DNA from: Nymphaea colorata | Taxonomy: Eukaryota; Streptophyta; Magnoliopsida; Nymphaeales; Nymphaeaceae | Reading direction: 5' to 3' | DNA: 64,000 nucleotides | Assembly (NCBI RefSeq): GCF_008831285.2 | Contig: NC_045138.2 | Span: forward strand, 30,413,934-30,477,933 | Shown: positions 48,761-60,583 of the stretch, in pieces | Layout: every line of letters starts with the position of its first letter | Numbering within the stretch: position 1 is the first letter of the stretch | Notes under the pieces: generated by a model | What the model saw: only the letters and a program-made list of their open reading frames with translations | What the model was told of the DNA's origin: nothing | Databases searched by the model: none | Position numbers and translations under genes: made by a program

Positions 48761-49198
48761 TGACACCTTAGAGTAATTTTTCTCATTTACATGTGGATGC
48801 TCCTTAAAAATGTAAAATTTGTGTATAGTGCCCCTAAGTCCAGAAATTTCTATTTCTGGCTTCGCCCCTTAGTATTTCATGAATTCATTGTGTCAGATCA
48901 TTTAGCATATTGGTATGTAGCATAGACCAATAACAACATATTCTCCATCTTTTTATATCTAAAAGTAATTGGAAAAAGCATTGAGGCAGCATTTGATAGA
49001 CCTGGATCTTGGATCTGATCTAGGATCTGCTAGGAGATATAGGGTTCCATCAAACGCTCTAGATTTTAAACCATCGAAGGGCCTCAAATTTGAGAATTTC
49101 AGATCAGAACAATAGGTTAGGAGTGAACCAGCCCTTTAGCTTTTTATCCCCAACAAACGCTTAGTTTGCATTTACTATTATTTTTAAGCGAATACGTT

Positions 49199-49380
49199 CA
49201 GGGGCGGAGTTAGAACTTTTTCATTATAAAAGGCTGAACTATATTTTTAAAATTTTAACAAAAGACCAATATATATTTTTCAAATTTTTATATAGGTTAA
49301 TCTATAATTTTTAAATTTTAAATGTAAAATTTTAATTTTTTGAAAATCTGAGGTGGGGCGAGCACCCTTGCCTTAAGTCC
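49199..49380. mobile_element. MITE-like element related to 44818-44990
   Basis: The left end is CAGGGGCGGAGTTAGAACTT. The AT-rich middle matches the other copy (AAAATTTTAACAAAAGACC). The right end is degraded to GGGGCGAGCACCCTTGCC. Confidence 0.45.
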
Positions 49381-50609
49381 AAAAGACAAAACCTTCCATG
49401 CCAAAGGTGGGTACATGCTTCCTCAAGATTTTCCAAAAATTCAAAATCATTTTAAAAAAATCTCATCCACATCTCAAAATTTATAGACAATATGAATATG
49501 CCTTTCTTAAATTTTATATAAAACATGAATGGCAGGACTTTTGTTCTCCGTCTCCATTATTGCCATTAAGTGGTCAAGTCTTTGGAAGATTCCTCACAAT
49601 TCAAACGATATACATATAAAGGAATTCAATAGACTTTCGTGCCTCCTTAGCAGGCATTTGTCAATAAGGAAGGCGACGGCCAACGCCACCCATCGGTCAA
49701 AAATTCACTCCGATCCACCTTTTTATCTTTTGCCAAAATTGTGACTCTTCAAATTCTATAACATGATCGGAAATTGACTAGACTCAGATAGCATGTAATG
49801 CCATCAAATTATTATTTGAAATCAGCCGGCTACTTTTATTGCCGGACGTTTATTTTTTATTGTGTATCGTAAAGAAACCATTATAAAAAAGTGCCAAGCA
49901 ATTGACTGTCGCAAATTACAATGATTTTTAGCGACAGAGAAGTAGCCGACTGGTTTTAATTCTTCTAACAAAGAAGAAGAAGAAGATGTAAAAAAAGATT
50001 AAAAGGAAGAAAACAGGAACAAGAAATTACGATTCTTATTGAAGAGGTTGAAGTTGACTTGTCTACATTAGTTTGAAGGCCAAAACCAAGAAGTTGGGTC
50101 AAACAAGTTAGCGGAACCACCGACGTCCGCTTCTTGCTAACGGTTCTACGTTAATTCATGCAGTTGCAGTTGAACCACCAAGTTTTGTACACTAAATATG
50201 AATTAATAAAGATGATTCAATAGAATCCTTTAAAAGAAAGATTGATATCAGGATTCTTCCTGGAGCCAAGCAAATCTGTCCCGAGATGCATACGTTTTTT
50301 CACGTGCCATGCACACTGACTAGTTGTTGTGACTCTAAACTTAAGTCACATGGGTACGGGTACGAAATGTACGACATGACAATTTAAAAAAAACATGAAC
50401 ATGGGTGTTTACATATGCCTGTGTATTAGATCTGTAAAAAGGTTCTCGTGATTGTCAATCTTTTTTGATATGGATGGTTGAGAAAAAAACGAAAAAAAAA
50501 GAATATGGGGGCATTTTTTAGTTATCCAATATCAACCAACCAACTTTTTCTGTCTCTTTTATTCTGGAAGATGAGATGATTATTTTCCGGTATATATGTA
50601 TGTTCATTA

Positions 50610-51130
50610 GGCCTAGACATCGGGTCGGATCGAGCCAGGCTGGGTAGCAGGCCACCCTCCTTCCGCTCATGGCCCTTTTGTAAGCGGTGTCGGGTCAGGC
50701 TGGGCAGGGGCAGGCCTGACTTCACTCTCATGGTCGCTGTGTTAAAAAAAATAGGCTTCTTCATTTTCCAAGCGACTTGTGGACTGCCTCACAACTACAA
50801 GTAGGGCAGAGCAGGCATGGTGATGAGCAGGCAGGGCAGGTGTGGTTTGAGGTTTCGACAGTGTCGGCGGTGCGACAATGACTAGTAGAGCAAGGCAGCA
50901 GTCAGCAGTGCCGGTGGCGGTGCTGCGACGATTAGTAGAGCAGGGCAGCAGCGATGAGCAGCACAGGCACAGTTTTGAACTTTCGATTCAACAAGGTGTC
51001 GCGAGTGGCGACAGCAGCTAGTAGTGCGGCAGTACCGGTGATGATGTAGAGACAGCGATCAGTAGTGCGGCGGTGCCGGTGATGGTGCAGCGACAACAGT
51101 CCACAATGGTGTGCAGTGGTGCCGATGGCG
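50610..51130. repeat. GC-rich degenerate repeat block
   Basis: The left part has CATCGGGTCGGATCGAGCC and CGGGTCAGGCTGGGC words. The right part is a degenerate minisatellite of GACGATTAGTAGAGCAGGGC and GTGCGGCGGTGCCGGTGATG motifs repeated with variation. No consistent reading frame is kept between units. Confidence 0.6.
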
Positions 51131-51475
51131 GCCCAGCCCAGTGCCTACGCCTATTGTTCACCCAGCCATCTAACCAAGGATATTCATCGGATGCAGATGG
51201 ATAGTTGAGAGAAAAACATAGAGAAAAAAGTGAGAACAAATACTAAATGATGAAATAACCATTATATTTTTCTCCTTGTTTTCCTCTTAACCCTCTATCA
51301 TTATAGATCAGACGATTCTCATTAGATGGTTGAGTGGTGAGTGACTCTAAAAAGGTAGAGTGACCATTCAATATATATATATATATATATAAGATCAAAT
51401 CTTTTGTGCCCACACTGGTGCTTGGATCTAAGTGACTTAGTGGAGAAGTTGGGGGCAGGTTCAAAGTCTTCAAGG

Positions 51476-51646
51476 CAATAGCAGAGCTACATATGGGTTG
51501 ATGTGGGCAGTTGCCCACACCCGCCCCTCAATTTTCCTTTATATTTACATTACGTTTTCAAATGTTTGCTCTGTTATATATGTGAGTGCCTCTTCGTATA
51601 TGAAAATTTGTAAATGAGTGCTCACATTTTGGTGGCTCTACCACTG
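51476..51646. mobile_element. hAT-type MITE, copy 3
   Basis: Inverted ends (CAATAGCAGAGCTAC; right end GGCTCTACCACTG) and the motif GGGCAGTTGCCCAC place it in the same family as 1328-1506. Flanking 8-mers CTTCAAGG (51468-51475) and GTTCAAGG (51647-51654) match at seven of eight positions. Confidence 0.75.
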
Positions 51647-51784
51647 GTTCAAGGTCTTGATAAGCTGGTTATCTTACTTGAAGATGAAAGCTGAATGCCT
51701 ATGTCACTATTTGATGGAGCCACGATATCCATTTCATGAGGAGCATCATCTCATCCCATTCATTGGTGTACAAAGAGTAATTAA

Positions 51785-52000
51785 GGGCATGTTTGGGATG
51801 CTTAGACACGATATGTGACACTTTGTCTCAGATGAGCTGTCATTGATAGGGAATTCGCTTATCTCACTTTTTCTGTCTCCCCTCTTGAAGTGAGGCAAAA
51901 ATCAATGCTGATAGTGTTTTTCGTTCATTAAAACAAAATGTGAGACAAGTGTCTTTAAAATAGTGTGATAGACACCTTGCCTAATCAAACAGGCATGCCC
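51785..52000. mobile_element. Tourist-like MITE (PIF/Harbinger type)
   Basis: 216 bases with inverted ends GGGCATGTTTGGGATG and, on the right, AATCAAACAGGCATGCCC. Exact TAA duplications flank it at 51782-51784 and 52001-52003. It has no coding capacity. The 3-base TAA/TTA duplication identifies the PIF/Harbinger class. Confidence 0.85.
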
Positions 52001-53600
52001 TAAAGATTTGGAGAAATCTCGTTCTGAGTAAGCAAAAGGAATACCTTTCCCCATCCCGTTAGGGGATCCAGGCTTGCTTTGGAGGAATCTTATTCATTTT
52101 GGCAACATTCAAGTGAATTGAACTTATTGTGGAATCCCAGAAAAATTCTCCAACTATGTCACATGAGTGCGAAATGCTGGTGCCGGCGTTGCGTATTCCA
52201 TAAAATTTGGGTGCGATGGTACGGCAAGAGTGCATATATATAATATATTATATATATATATATATATATGTGCATATATTCATAATATATATAATTTTAT
52301 CTTGTTTTTTTAGCTTAATATATATATTTTTTATTTTCTTATTGTATATAAAGAAAGAAAGGAACAAAGAGAAGAAAGAAAGAATAGAAAATATTTTGAA
52401 CATACATAAAAAGCAATGCGGTTGGGGTGTGTCGGAGCTGCACCCGTACCAATACCAGCATCATGTCGACACGAGTGCGGCTCCTTTCTTAAAGAATTAG
52501 TGTGACATAGTTCTCCAAGCACCTTGTTATGTAGTTTGGCTTAAGCCCTTGTAATTCAAAAAAAAGGTAGGTCTTGACTTGTAATGCACATGCATTCTAT
52601 CCTTTATGATAAATTAATAATTGACCCCAACAACGATTCATGGTGAATAGTGAAACGATTCATGGTGAATAATGGCAGAGCCAAAAATTTTTGGTTGAGA
52701 TGCCTTCAAATCACAAGCCCAAGTTTGATTTGGGCACCCCATGTAATTTTTAAATGCAATTTCGAAAATTTTAACCAAACTGCCGACACCAGCTCACCTT
52801 TAGCGACGGTTTTCAATCACATGACCTTTGAGTCCATCAGTGTCGTTTCTTTGTACCCACTAGCGGAGTGTTCTGAGGGCATCTCTTCCTCATCAAATAA
52901 ACTCGATGGTAATAATTGAATAAGGAAACATGAATGCCTTCTCTTTTATGGAAAGGAATCCCACATTTTCTTGCCTTGGTTCACACTTCACGCACATGGC
53001 AAAGCCCATACTTTTGGACCTTAACAAAAATTTCAACTGAAAATCTGTTGCTTTTGATTTTCAAAAGTTGCAGCTATTCATCTTTTAGAAAGTAGATTAT
53101 GTAATAGATTCCAGAGACATGAACACCGTTTGATCTTCAGCTAAATTGATCATGATGAGAACATCTGCCGTATTATGGTATGATGGAATGACAAGCATAG
53201 ACCATGATGAGGAAGTGAGACTTTAAGGCATGATGATAGGAGATAATGGGATCTATTGTCTCCTTTTGGTGCCGGTTGAATGCAGGGTTTTGTGTGCAGG
53301 TGTAGTTAGAGCATGAGAATTTCATTTCACATGAGAGTTGATGGGCGTTCATGCTTCCCAAATGTTCCAAATGTGAAAGTTGGTGAGGCTTGTCGATGAT
53401 TCATCAAAATGGTCATCAGTTGCATGGTCCTGGCTTTCTTGGTTTAGAGGAACCCTTCTTCGAGCCAGTACATAGGATTCATGTGCCAAAATCAAGTTGA
53501 GGCTTCCCAACATGTTACAAAGATAGAGAAGTAAATCAAGAGACAATCTCATACAATCTCTTCCCCATCCTTCCTCCTGCTTCAGAAAAATCTAACAGTA

Positions 53601-54316
53601 TGCCTTCTTGATTTATTTATAACTCATGCCATCGCTCCTGGCAGTTACCATGGAATTTGTTTTTTCACTCTCTTCTGCATTGTCTACTGTAGCACTAGAT
53701 CTTTGTGGTCGATGTCCGGCATTTGAGATTCTGCTGTTACTCATAAATACTCCTTCCTGTTGTCAAGATCAGAGAAAAGCACAGTTGCCTGTTAAATTCA
53801 TCTTACTTTATAGTTTATACCATTTATCTAAATGTAAGTCCAAATACTTCTCCTATTTTTAGCATTCTTTTGCTAAAGAACAATAAAGAAGCAGATTATT
53901 TGCTATTAGTCATCTGACATAGTTTAGACCATCAGTCTGAGTATCAATTTAATATTTGATTAAGCATTGTATTGGATGTTCTTGTGCCGCTCTCAGTGTT
54001 CAGTGGCCTGATCAAGAAAGTTCAAGGAACAGTCGTCAATATTTTCAAAGTTTTGAAGGTATCCTGATTGAATCAGTATTTTTAGTGTCAACAGATGATA
54101 TCAGCAAAAGATCACTATATTTTGAGCTATCCTCGGAAAATGTATATTTTGATAACATGATGATATATCATGGTATTTTTCCAAATCTCTTCAGCAAAAA
54201 ACCTCTCTCTATATGCTTCAGATACATGTTTTAGTTTTTTATTATTTCTTTAGATTTTAAAAAAATTAAGGGCCGATTATTTATTGCTAAAAAATTAAAG
54301 AGACTGATATTAGTTT
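53601..54316. other. 3' flank of the kinase gene
   Basis: AT-rich, with no coding resemblance. It should include the 3' UTR of the minus-strand kinase gene, but no single poly(A) signal can be assigned. Confidence 0.4.
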
Positions 54317-57300
54317 CTACTGTTCAAAGGAAGGTGAAAAATGCCTAGAGTGGGGAATGGAAGCTGAAGTACTTGCAATCACACGTAGAGCTTGTCTTAC
54401 CGAAACGTGAGAATGAGGTCCCATGTAGAGTCCAGGAGTGAAACCGATACTTGAATTTCCCAAATCTTTCAGTCTATTGAGTTCTGGCAAAACCACTGTT
54501 GCAAGATCTGGTCTGTCCTTTCTCCTCAGCTCAGCACACCTTAGTGCCAATTTTGCAAATATGAGAGCTTCTTCCACAGGCCAATCTGGAACTGTGGGAT
54601 CCAACATCTCCTTAAAAGCCCCTCTCTCTATTGACCTCTCAACATGGTGAGTGAGACCCATTGGAGGCTTTGCTGTTATAATCTGCAGTAGCATAATTCC
54701 AAGAGAGTACATGTCAGATTTGATACCTAACATTCCTGTTTGTTGGTACTCTGGATCAATGTAGCAGAAAGTTCCTGCAGTGGAAGTCATCCTGTACTGA
54801 GTGACTGTATCTGCCACAGAGGGTGGGACAAGCCGGGCAAGGCCAACATCACTGATTTTGCTTACATAGTTCCGATCAAGTAAAATGTTTGCTGGCTTGA
54901 GGTCTCTGTGGACAAGAGGCTCTGGCTTTGTTTGGTGGAGGAAAAGTAAGCCTGTTGCTATTTCTGCTGCTATCTTGAAGCGAAGTTGCCACGGTAGACT
55001 CGGCGTGTTTCCTCTTCTGAACAGCCGGTCATCTAAGCTTCCTCTTTCCATAAATTCATATACCAGGCAGCCATATTCTGGGCAGGCTCCAAGAAGTAAC
55101 ACCATGTTTGGATGTCTGATGCAGCTCAAGACCTCCACCTGTAGAAGTTCAAAAGAGGATAGGTGATATTAGTAAGGCTTGTTTATGCGAGTAGTTGTTT
55201 TGTAGTTCATGTTGATCAGGATGCAAAAAATGAACATCGAAAGCAGAGATGTAAATATGGAGGACCTTTCAGAAATAAAGCGATCAACGGTAAAAGACAC
55301 ATACAATGTTCACTTATTGCTAAACTACTTATTGCTAAACTAATATAGATAATCGTAAAACTAATATAGATTGTTGTAAAACAAATGCAGATCATTGTCA
55401 AACTGATAACAAAATTGCCTCAATAAAGAAAGCACATTTTGTTGGTGTTCTATTTCCAGATAATCACACGCATTTCCCTCATTCATTAGGTACCCATGCA
55501 AAACGCCTTCCCATCAAGCATTCTCAAACTGATAATGCTTAAAATGGAGGTTCTTTTCTTTTTCCTTTTTTTTTTTGCTAGTGTGCAGAACTGGTAGTGC
55601 TTAAGAGTAGTTTTTTTCTATACCTCCTGCTGAAATTGCATCCTTCCTTGGGCTGCATCAGGCCTTAGAACTTTGATGGCCACTGCAGTGTGGTCCAAAG
55701 TAGCTTTGTATACAGGTCCATATCCACCTTCTCCAATTTTGAGCGATTCAGAGAAGAATTCTGTGGCAGCTTCAATCTCTTGTATGTTATACTTTCGATA
55801 CCTTACTTCTGAATTTGCCAATGCATCCAGTACCTTTTTCTTTTCTTCTGCTTCCTTCTTGGCTTTCATCTCTGCATTCATCCTCTTCTGTGCTTCGATC
55901 TCAGCAAGCCTCCTTGCAGCCTCTGCAGCTTCTATGGCTGCCTTGCTCTTTGCCTTCTCCATTTCTGCAATGGCCAATGCCGCTTCTCCTGCCAGCTTTG
56001 CCTCCTCCAGTTTGCGAGCTTCTTCTATTTGCCATTGGTGAAGCTCCTTTGCCTGTGGCCATCCATGTGGTTTCGTCAAACTATTTTCATGTGACACATA
56101 CAGACACACAGACATACCTTTTGCTTCGCAGTGAGTGCTTCTTTGCATGCATTGCTGTACATTTCCATTGTCTGCTTCAGTTCCAGTCTTAATCTTTTCA
56201 TTTCAGCCTCCATGTCTCTCTATATATCATTCAACAAAAAAAAACGCTGTATCAAGTAGATATTCATAAAATTTCTATCCTTATAATAATGGTCGTACAT
56301 CCCCGCAAAACAAGAAGGTACAGATACACACAAAATGCCTAGCAACATCCTTTCTTCTTGCCGTCTACATGTAAACTCTACTATTCTTATTACTTAGTCA
56401 AGCCTTATTTAAGTTTGGTCCCTTAAAAAAATGCAGAAGTATATCGTAACACTTTACAGAAGCCATGAACTAATTTGAGAGCAAGGATTTACAAAAATGT
56501 TTGACGTGCAAGAGTAAACAATTGAAAGACAAAGTCGGCTAATATATAAGACAATGTTCACCTTTTAATGCTCAGTTTGGTTTTTGTTGTTTCATATGAA
56601 ATTTTATAGACAAGAGTGATTGGGATACTTACAGTTGAATTAGCAGATTTCTTTGGGCTATCATCCAAGGAAGAGGCCATCTCAAAGCCATCTGAACCAA
56701 AATCCACGGAACGTGATCCATGGGAGCTGGGAAAATCGTTTCCATTGGAAATGTAGGTGAAGTCCGAAGGAAAGCCGTCTGTACTTAAAGGGAGGTTGGG
56801 AATGGCCCTACAGAACGCGTCTGTGTTCTCGCCGTATCTCGGTGAGCCCCTGCGTTCTTCATGTGGACTCTGAATTGTGCCCTTTCCACCCATGGCTGCC
56901 ATCTTGTCAAAGGAAGCACCTGGCCCACCCTGTATGCCCGGCAGACTTGGTTTACATCCGCGTGTCAAGGTACTCCTGAAAATGAGTAAGAAGCATTTCA
57001 TGTACACATATCACAATGCAGCATATACAGATGCAGTCACAAATATCATATGTAACACACTGGCATTTGTGCATGTTTCATATGATTGGTCTACCATTTC
57101 CATGCACCAAAGTTGAACCCAGAACATACTGATCATTCATGAACTTAATTCTCATGAATTTGCACCATTCATTTTCTTTTGCATTCCCACATAAGTTGAA
57201 TTCTTTATGTATTAAAGATAAGTAAACCTACCAGCGCAGCAATCAAATCATTGTAAGATATGATGCCCAACTTCTTGCAAACAAAAGGTGTGGCAGTCTC

Positions 57301-58747
57301 TCAAAAATCAAATTTATGACAATTTAAATAGAATTTTCTCTTTCATCATTAAATGTTCTCGATTTTGGATAACGTATCAATCTTCCTATTAAGTTAAGGA
57401 AGTCTAAATTGTTCCTGAAAACATGTGTGGCATTGAGACAAGGTGATATACTTACCCTAAACAGTTGATTCAATCAGTAGCGAAACTAAACATGTTGGGC
57501 TGAGAGGCAAACTGATTCAAAAAAATTTAGAACTTTAGGGGCATCAATATTTATAAATGTGCAAATAATTGAAAGTACCAATACGAAAGTACAGAAATTT
57601 TATGGGACCATGTAGGCAACTGCCCGCACAAACCCACATGTGGTTCTGCCACTGGATTCAATCATACAACCTTTTCCTCTCCTCCCATGCATCAAGTCTC
57701 ATAGTTTATCATTCTAATGAAGCTGCAAATGGATCAGCCATGGAGAAGCCATTCACATTAGAAGTTGGAAGATGAGCCTAGTTCGGATTTTGGTACAGCG
57801 TAAAAATGAGAAAAGAGCCAGATAATCAAGCCCTACCCATTTGGAGGCTTTACTCCATTACAATAAAACTTAGGATGAAAAGACAAATAGCCTTACCTCA
57901 TCATCCCGTTGGTGGTAACCTGATCAGAGGTTTCATGGCTTTGATGCGGCGAGCCAATTGGAGGCTTGAGGGGAGCCGGCAAAGGGGGCTGGGGCCTGGC
58001 CACAGGAGCTTGTTTTTGAGGGACGGGGGGCGCGGGCCTTGTGGACGGCCTGACATGTGGAGTCTTGCCCTTAGCTATCACATACACGGTGCAGAACTCC
58101 GGCGCACCTCTTGAGACGCTGCTGGGCACATCCAGCTGCCTGAATTTCCTGTAATATGATGCCACCACGACTTATGTTAGCAAAATGAGGATACTAGGTG
58201 AGTGAGAATTGTGGAAGACTGTTAGGCTGATGAGTTACCTTGAGAGCGCGTTCCTTGAAGATGCACCAAGCACAATACTAGTGATACTGTTGGCCGTGAT
58301 GAAATCAATGAGCGCCCTAGCCACGTCCACATCCTCAAGAACAACCTCTTTCACATTGACCTGCATCCATGTGGTTAAAATATATCGCATTTCATGCAAA
58401 GAGCCGAGAAAAGTAAGAGATGATGTGGTAATTGAAGTCACAGTATTTAATGAGAACCTATGCTTGCATTTAACGGGTTGTCTTTTTGCTAAAGGCATGA
58501 TCTTACTACAGTTCTGTTCCCGTCTAATAAATTTTGACTCGTTGATAGAGTAAATTTTCATTAAGTATCCAAAGCAATTTAAGTGTGTGTATATATATAT
58601 GTATCGAGAGAGAGAGAGAGTACGTGTTTCCTAGCACAGAATCCGCGGAATGGGAGAAAGAGGTGTGTCTTTTCAATCTCAAGCTGTTCTTGAATGGAAG
58701 CCTGGCATCCATCGCTAATGCTGAAGCCACCTGCACAACAATTTTCT

Positions 58748-58787
<40 letters not shown>

Positions 58788-59403
58788 TGGCTTCCTCGGT
58801 TTGAGAACGCAGGTAGGAGACGTGATATTCAATTCAACATGAGCTGCATTTAAGCAGCCGCAACTTCATATATAGACAGTCTTTTCAAAATCCTTTAAAC
58901 ATTTTATCCTAAGATTTTTCAAATTCCTATATAATGCCGCCAGAAATTTAAGATTATTAGACAACTTCATGCTTTTTACATACATTATCCATAGTGTTAC
59001 ACATTTCAGACGTAACACTGCAAGATCTTTTCGAAAATAACCCGTGACTCAATTTTTTCTCTTTTTCAAAAGATCTTTGACTAATGATCAGTAATCCTCA
59101 TAATGGTAGTGACAACATGAATTGGAACATGGAATTAGCATATACAAATAGAAATTACGAAATAAAATCCTGATAATCGACTACAGAGATGATTCTGAAA
59201 GAGAGAAAATTACTTTGGACAGGTCCAGCTTTGTTCCTGACATGAACCAAGAGGATGTTGGGCATGCCAATGAGGAGCTTGTCGACTGCCCACTTGACCG
59301 CAAACTGGCTACCTTTGTCCCTGTCAATGGCCACCGCCATTTTTGGCAATGATCCGTCCTCCCATTCCTCATTGCTCTGTTCCCCATACTGCTGCTGCAT
59401 CAT
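54317..59403 (-). CDS. USP-domain receptor-like cytoplasmic kinase, PUB35/PUB52-like without a U-box
   Basis: Eight exons in transcript order: 59403-59214, 58730-58624, 58360-58239, 58148-57897, 56975-56633, 56219-56118, 56052-55624, 55138-54317, totalling 2367 bases (788 residues) with consistent phases. Residues about 20-140 form a universal-stress-protein fold (MAVAIDRDKGSQFAVKWAVD, SIVLGASS). A Pro-rich linker (about 165-205) follows, then a Lys/Glu/Ala-rich coiled coil (339-455). The kinase domain has the glycine loop IGEGGYGPVY (478-487), Lys499 in AIK, and HRDLKPAN with Asp594. DVG at 612-614 stands in place of DFG, as I recall for this family. The protein ends about 60 residues after the kinase domain (SRHFSPSFEQ) where U-box relatives have the E3 domain. 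It is a probable cytoplasmic signalling kinase of RLCK class IX; substrates are unknown. Of two adjacent ATGs the first is given. Confidence 0.93.
57475..57654. mobile_element. hAT-type MITE, copy 2, in an intron of the kinase gene
   Basis: 180 bases with inverted ends CAGTAGCGAAACTAAACATG and, on the right, CCACATGTGGTTCTGCCACTG. The exact 8-base duplication GATTCAAT lies at 57467-57474 and 57655-57662. It sits between exons 4 and 5 and does not touch the splice sites. Confidence 0.9.
58754..58785. repeat. AG microsatellite next to a splice acceptor of the kinase gene
   Basis: On the transcribed strand this is a CT run about 25 bases upstream of the exon 2 acceptor, where it can serve as, or extend, the polypyrimidine tract. 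A shorter AG run lies at 58604-58620, just after exon 2. Confidence 0.9.
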
Positions 59404-59463
59404 CCCTCTCTTTTCCTTTCTCCTCCGTCAATTGGTAGGATCAAATTCTCTCTCTCTCTAGAA

Positions 59464-59495
<32 letters not shown>

Positions 59496-60583
59496 GGAGG
59501 GAGAGGGAGAGGGAGAGGGAGAGACGACCAAATTCTCTCTCTCTACCCCCTTTCTCTTCCAGACACAGAGAGAGAAAGAGGGAGATGCTTAGGAAGAGGA
59601 GAGCTGCATTACGTTGGGTTGGCAAATACTGTACGTTGTAAAGTCTGTTTTGTTTGTTACATGGCTGTCCGCTTTCTTTGGGGGAGTTGCCCAGTTGTCT
59701 CCCCTCCTCCTCTTGCTAACCATGCCCTCTTTCTATTTTTGTGCAATTACATGCTAAATTTCAACTTTTCATTTTTCTTGACATTCAATTATATGGATAT
59801 GAGTGACATGGGTAGGTGCTTATAGATCTATGCTTGGATAAACGTTGACTACTAATATTTCATAAACTTTAGATTTTTTGAATCTTGGATCTCTCTAGAA
59901 GTTAGAAAATTTAGTTTTCATTTTTATTTATGTAGATGGCATTAATGTAGTCATGATTTTGGAAATAGACTTCAAAAGATTGATTCAGGCATTAGAACTT
60001 ACCTCGTAGCCCCTTCTCTTACTTGGTAATGTTTCTTTTTTTAGGAGATGGATATTCTCATGTTCTATTTTCACATCTAGAATTGGAAGTTAGATTGACA
60101 ATTCACAATGCGGGGCTGATTTCATCATAAACATTGTGTTTTTATAAAATCAGGATGTCTGTTGCTTGAAATACTTATAAATATTTGTCACATTGGAATG
60201 AACAATTAGAAAAGACTAATTAGGCATCTTAGAAACAACTACTACCATTAATATGGTACAGTCTTTGACTTAATTTGCCATGTAAGTGGCTCTTATTCCA
60301 TTTTCCTCATTCAATTTGCTCTTGAGACATGCATTATATTTTCCCTTCTTTCATAGTTGGTATCGCTCGGTGGTAGTAATTTCAATCTTCTTCGTTATCA
60401 CAAGTCCTGAATATGTTAGATTCGAAGAGATTTGGATCCGAAACAGACCCGACCCATCGTTACTGTGTCCTGACCTCCATCAAGCAGCAGCTTGTCCGTT
60501 AAAACCCCACAAAACCCTAACTTAACCCAACCTCGCCTTCCCTCATTTCTTCCCATCCCTCAGAGAGAAAGAGAGAGAGAGAG
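59404..60583. promoter_or_regulatory. Divergent intergenic region between the kinase and LYAR-type genes
   Basis: About 1.2 kb between two start codons facing away from each other, so both promoters should lie here. Bases 59464-59525 are an AC/AG/GGGAGA-rich purine tract beside the kinase start, probably in its leader. The centre is AT-rich. The LYAR-side leader is an AGAGAG run ending at the ATG. Confidence 0.6.
60512..60520 (+). promoter_or_regulatory. Telo-box in the LYAR-type gene promoter
   Basis: AAACCCTAA lies 64 bases upstream of the ATG. In plants this element is typical of promoters of ribosomal-protein and ribosome-biogenesis genes, which fits a LYAR-family product. Confidence 0.55.

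Larger units (their letters stand above)
40181..53600. other. Gene desert rich in repeats
   Basis: About 13 kb in which I find no exon with family resemblance. Bases 40181-40640 are the GC-richer upstream flank of the ALP1-like gene. The rest is AT-rich DNA with microsatellites, MITEs and degenerate repeats listed separately. ORFs here are short and mostly cross simple repeats. Confidence 0.55.
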
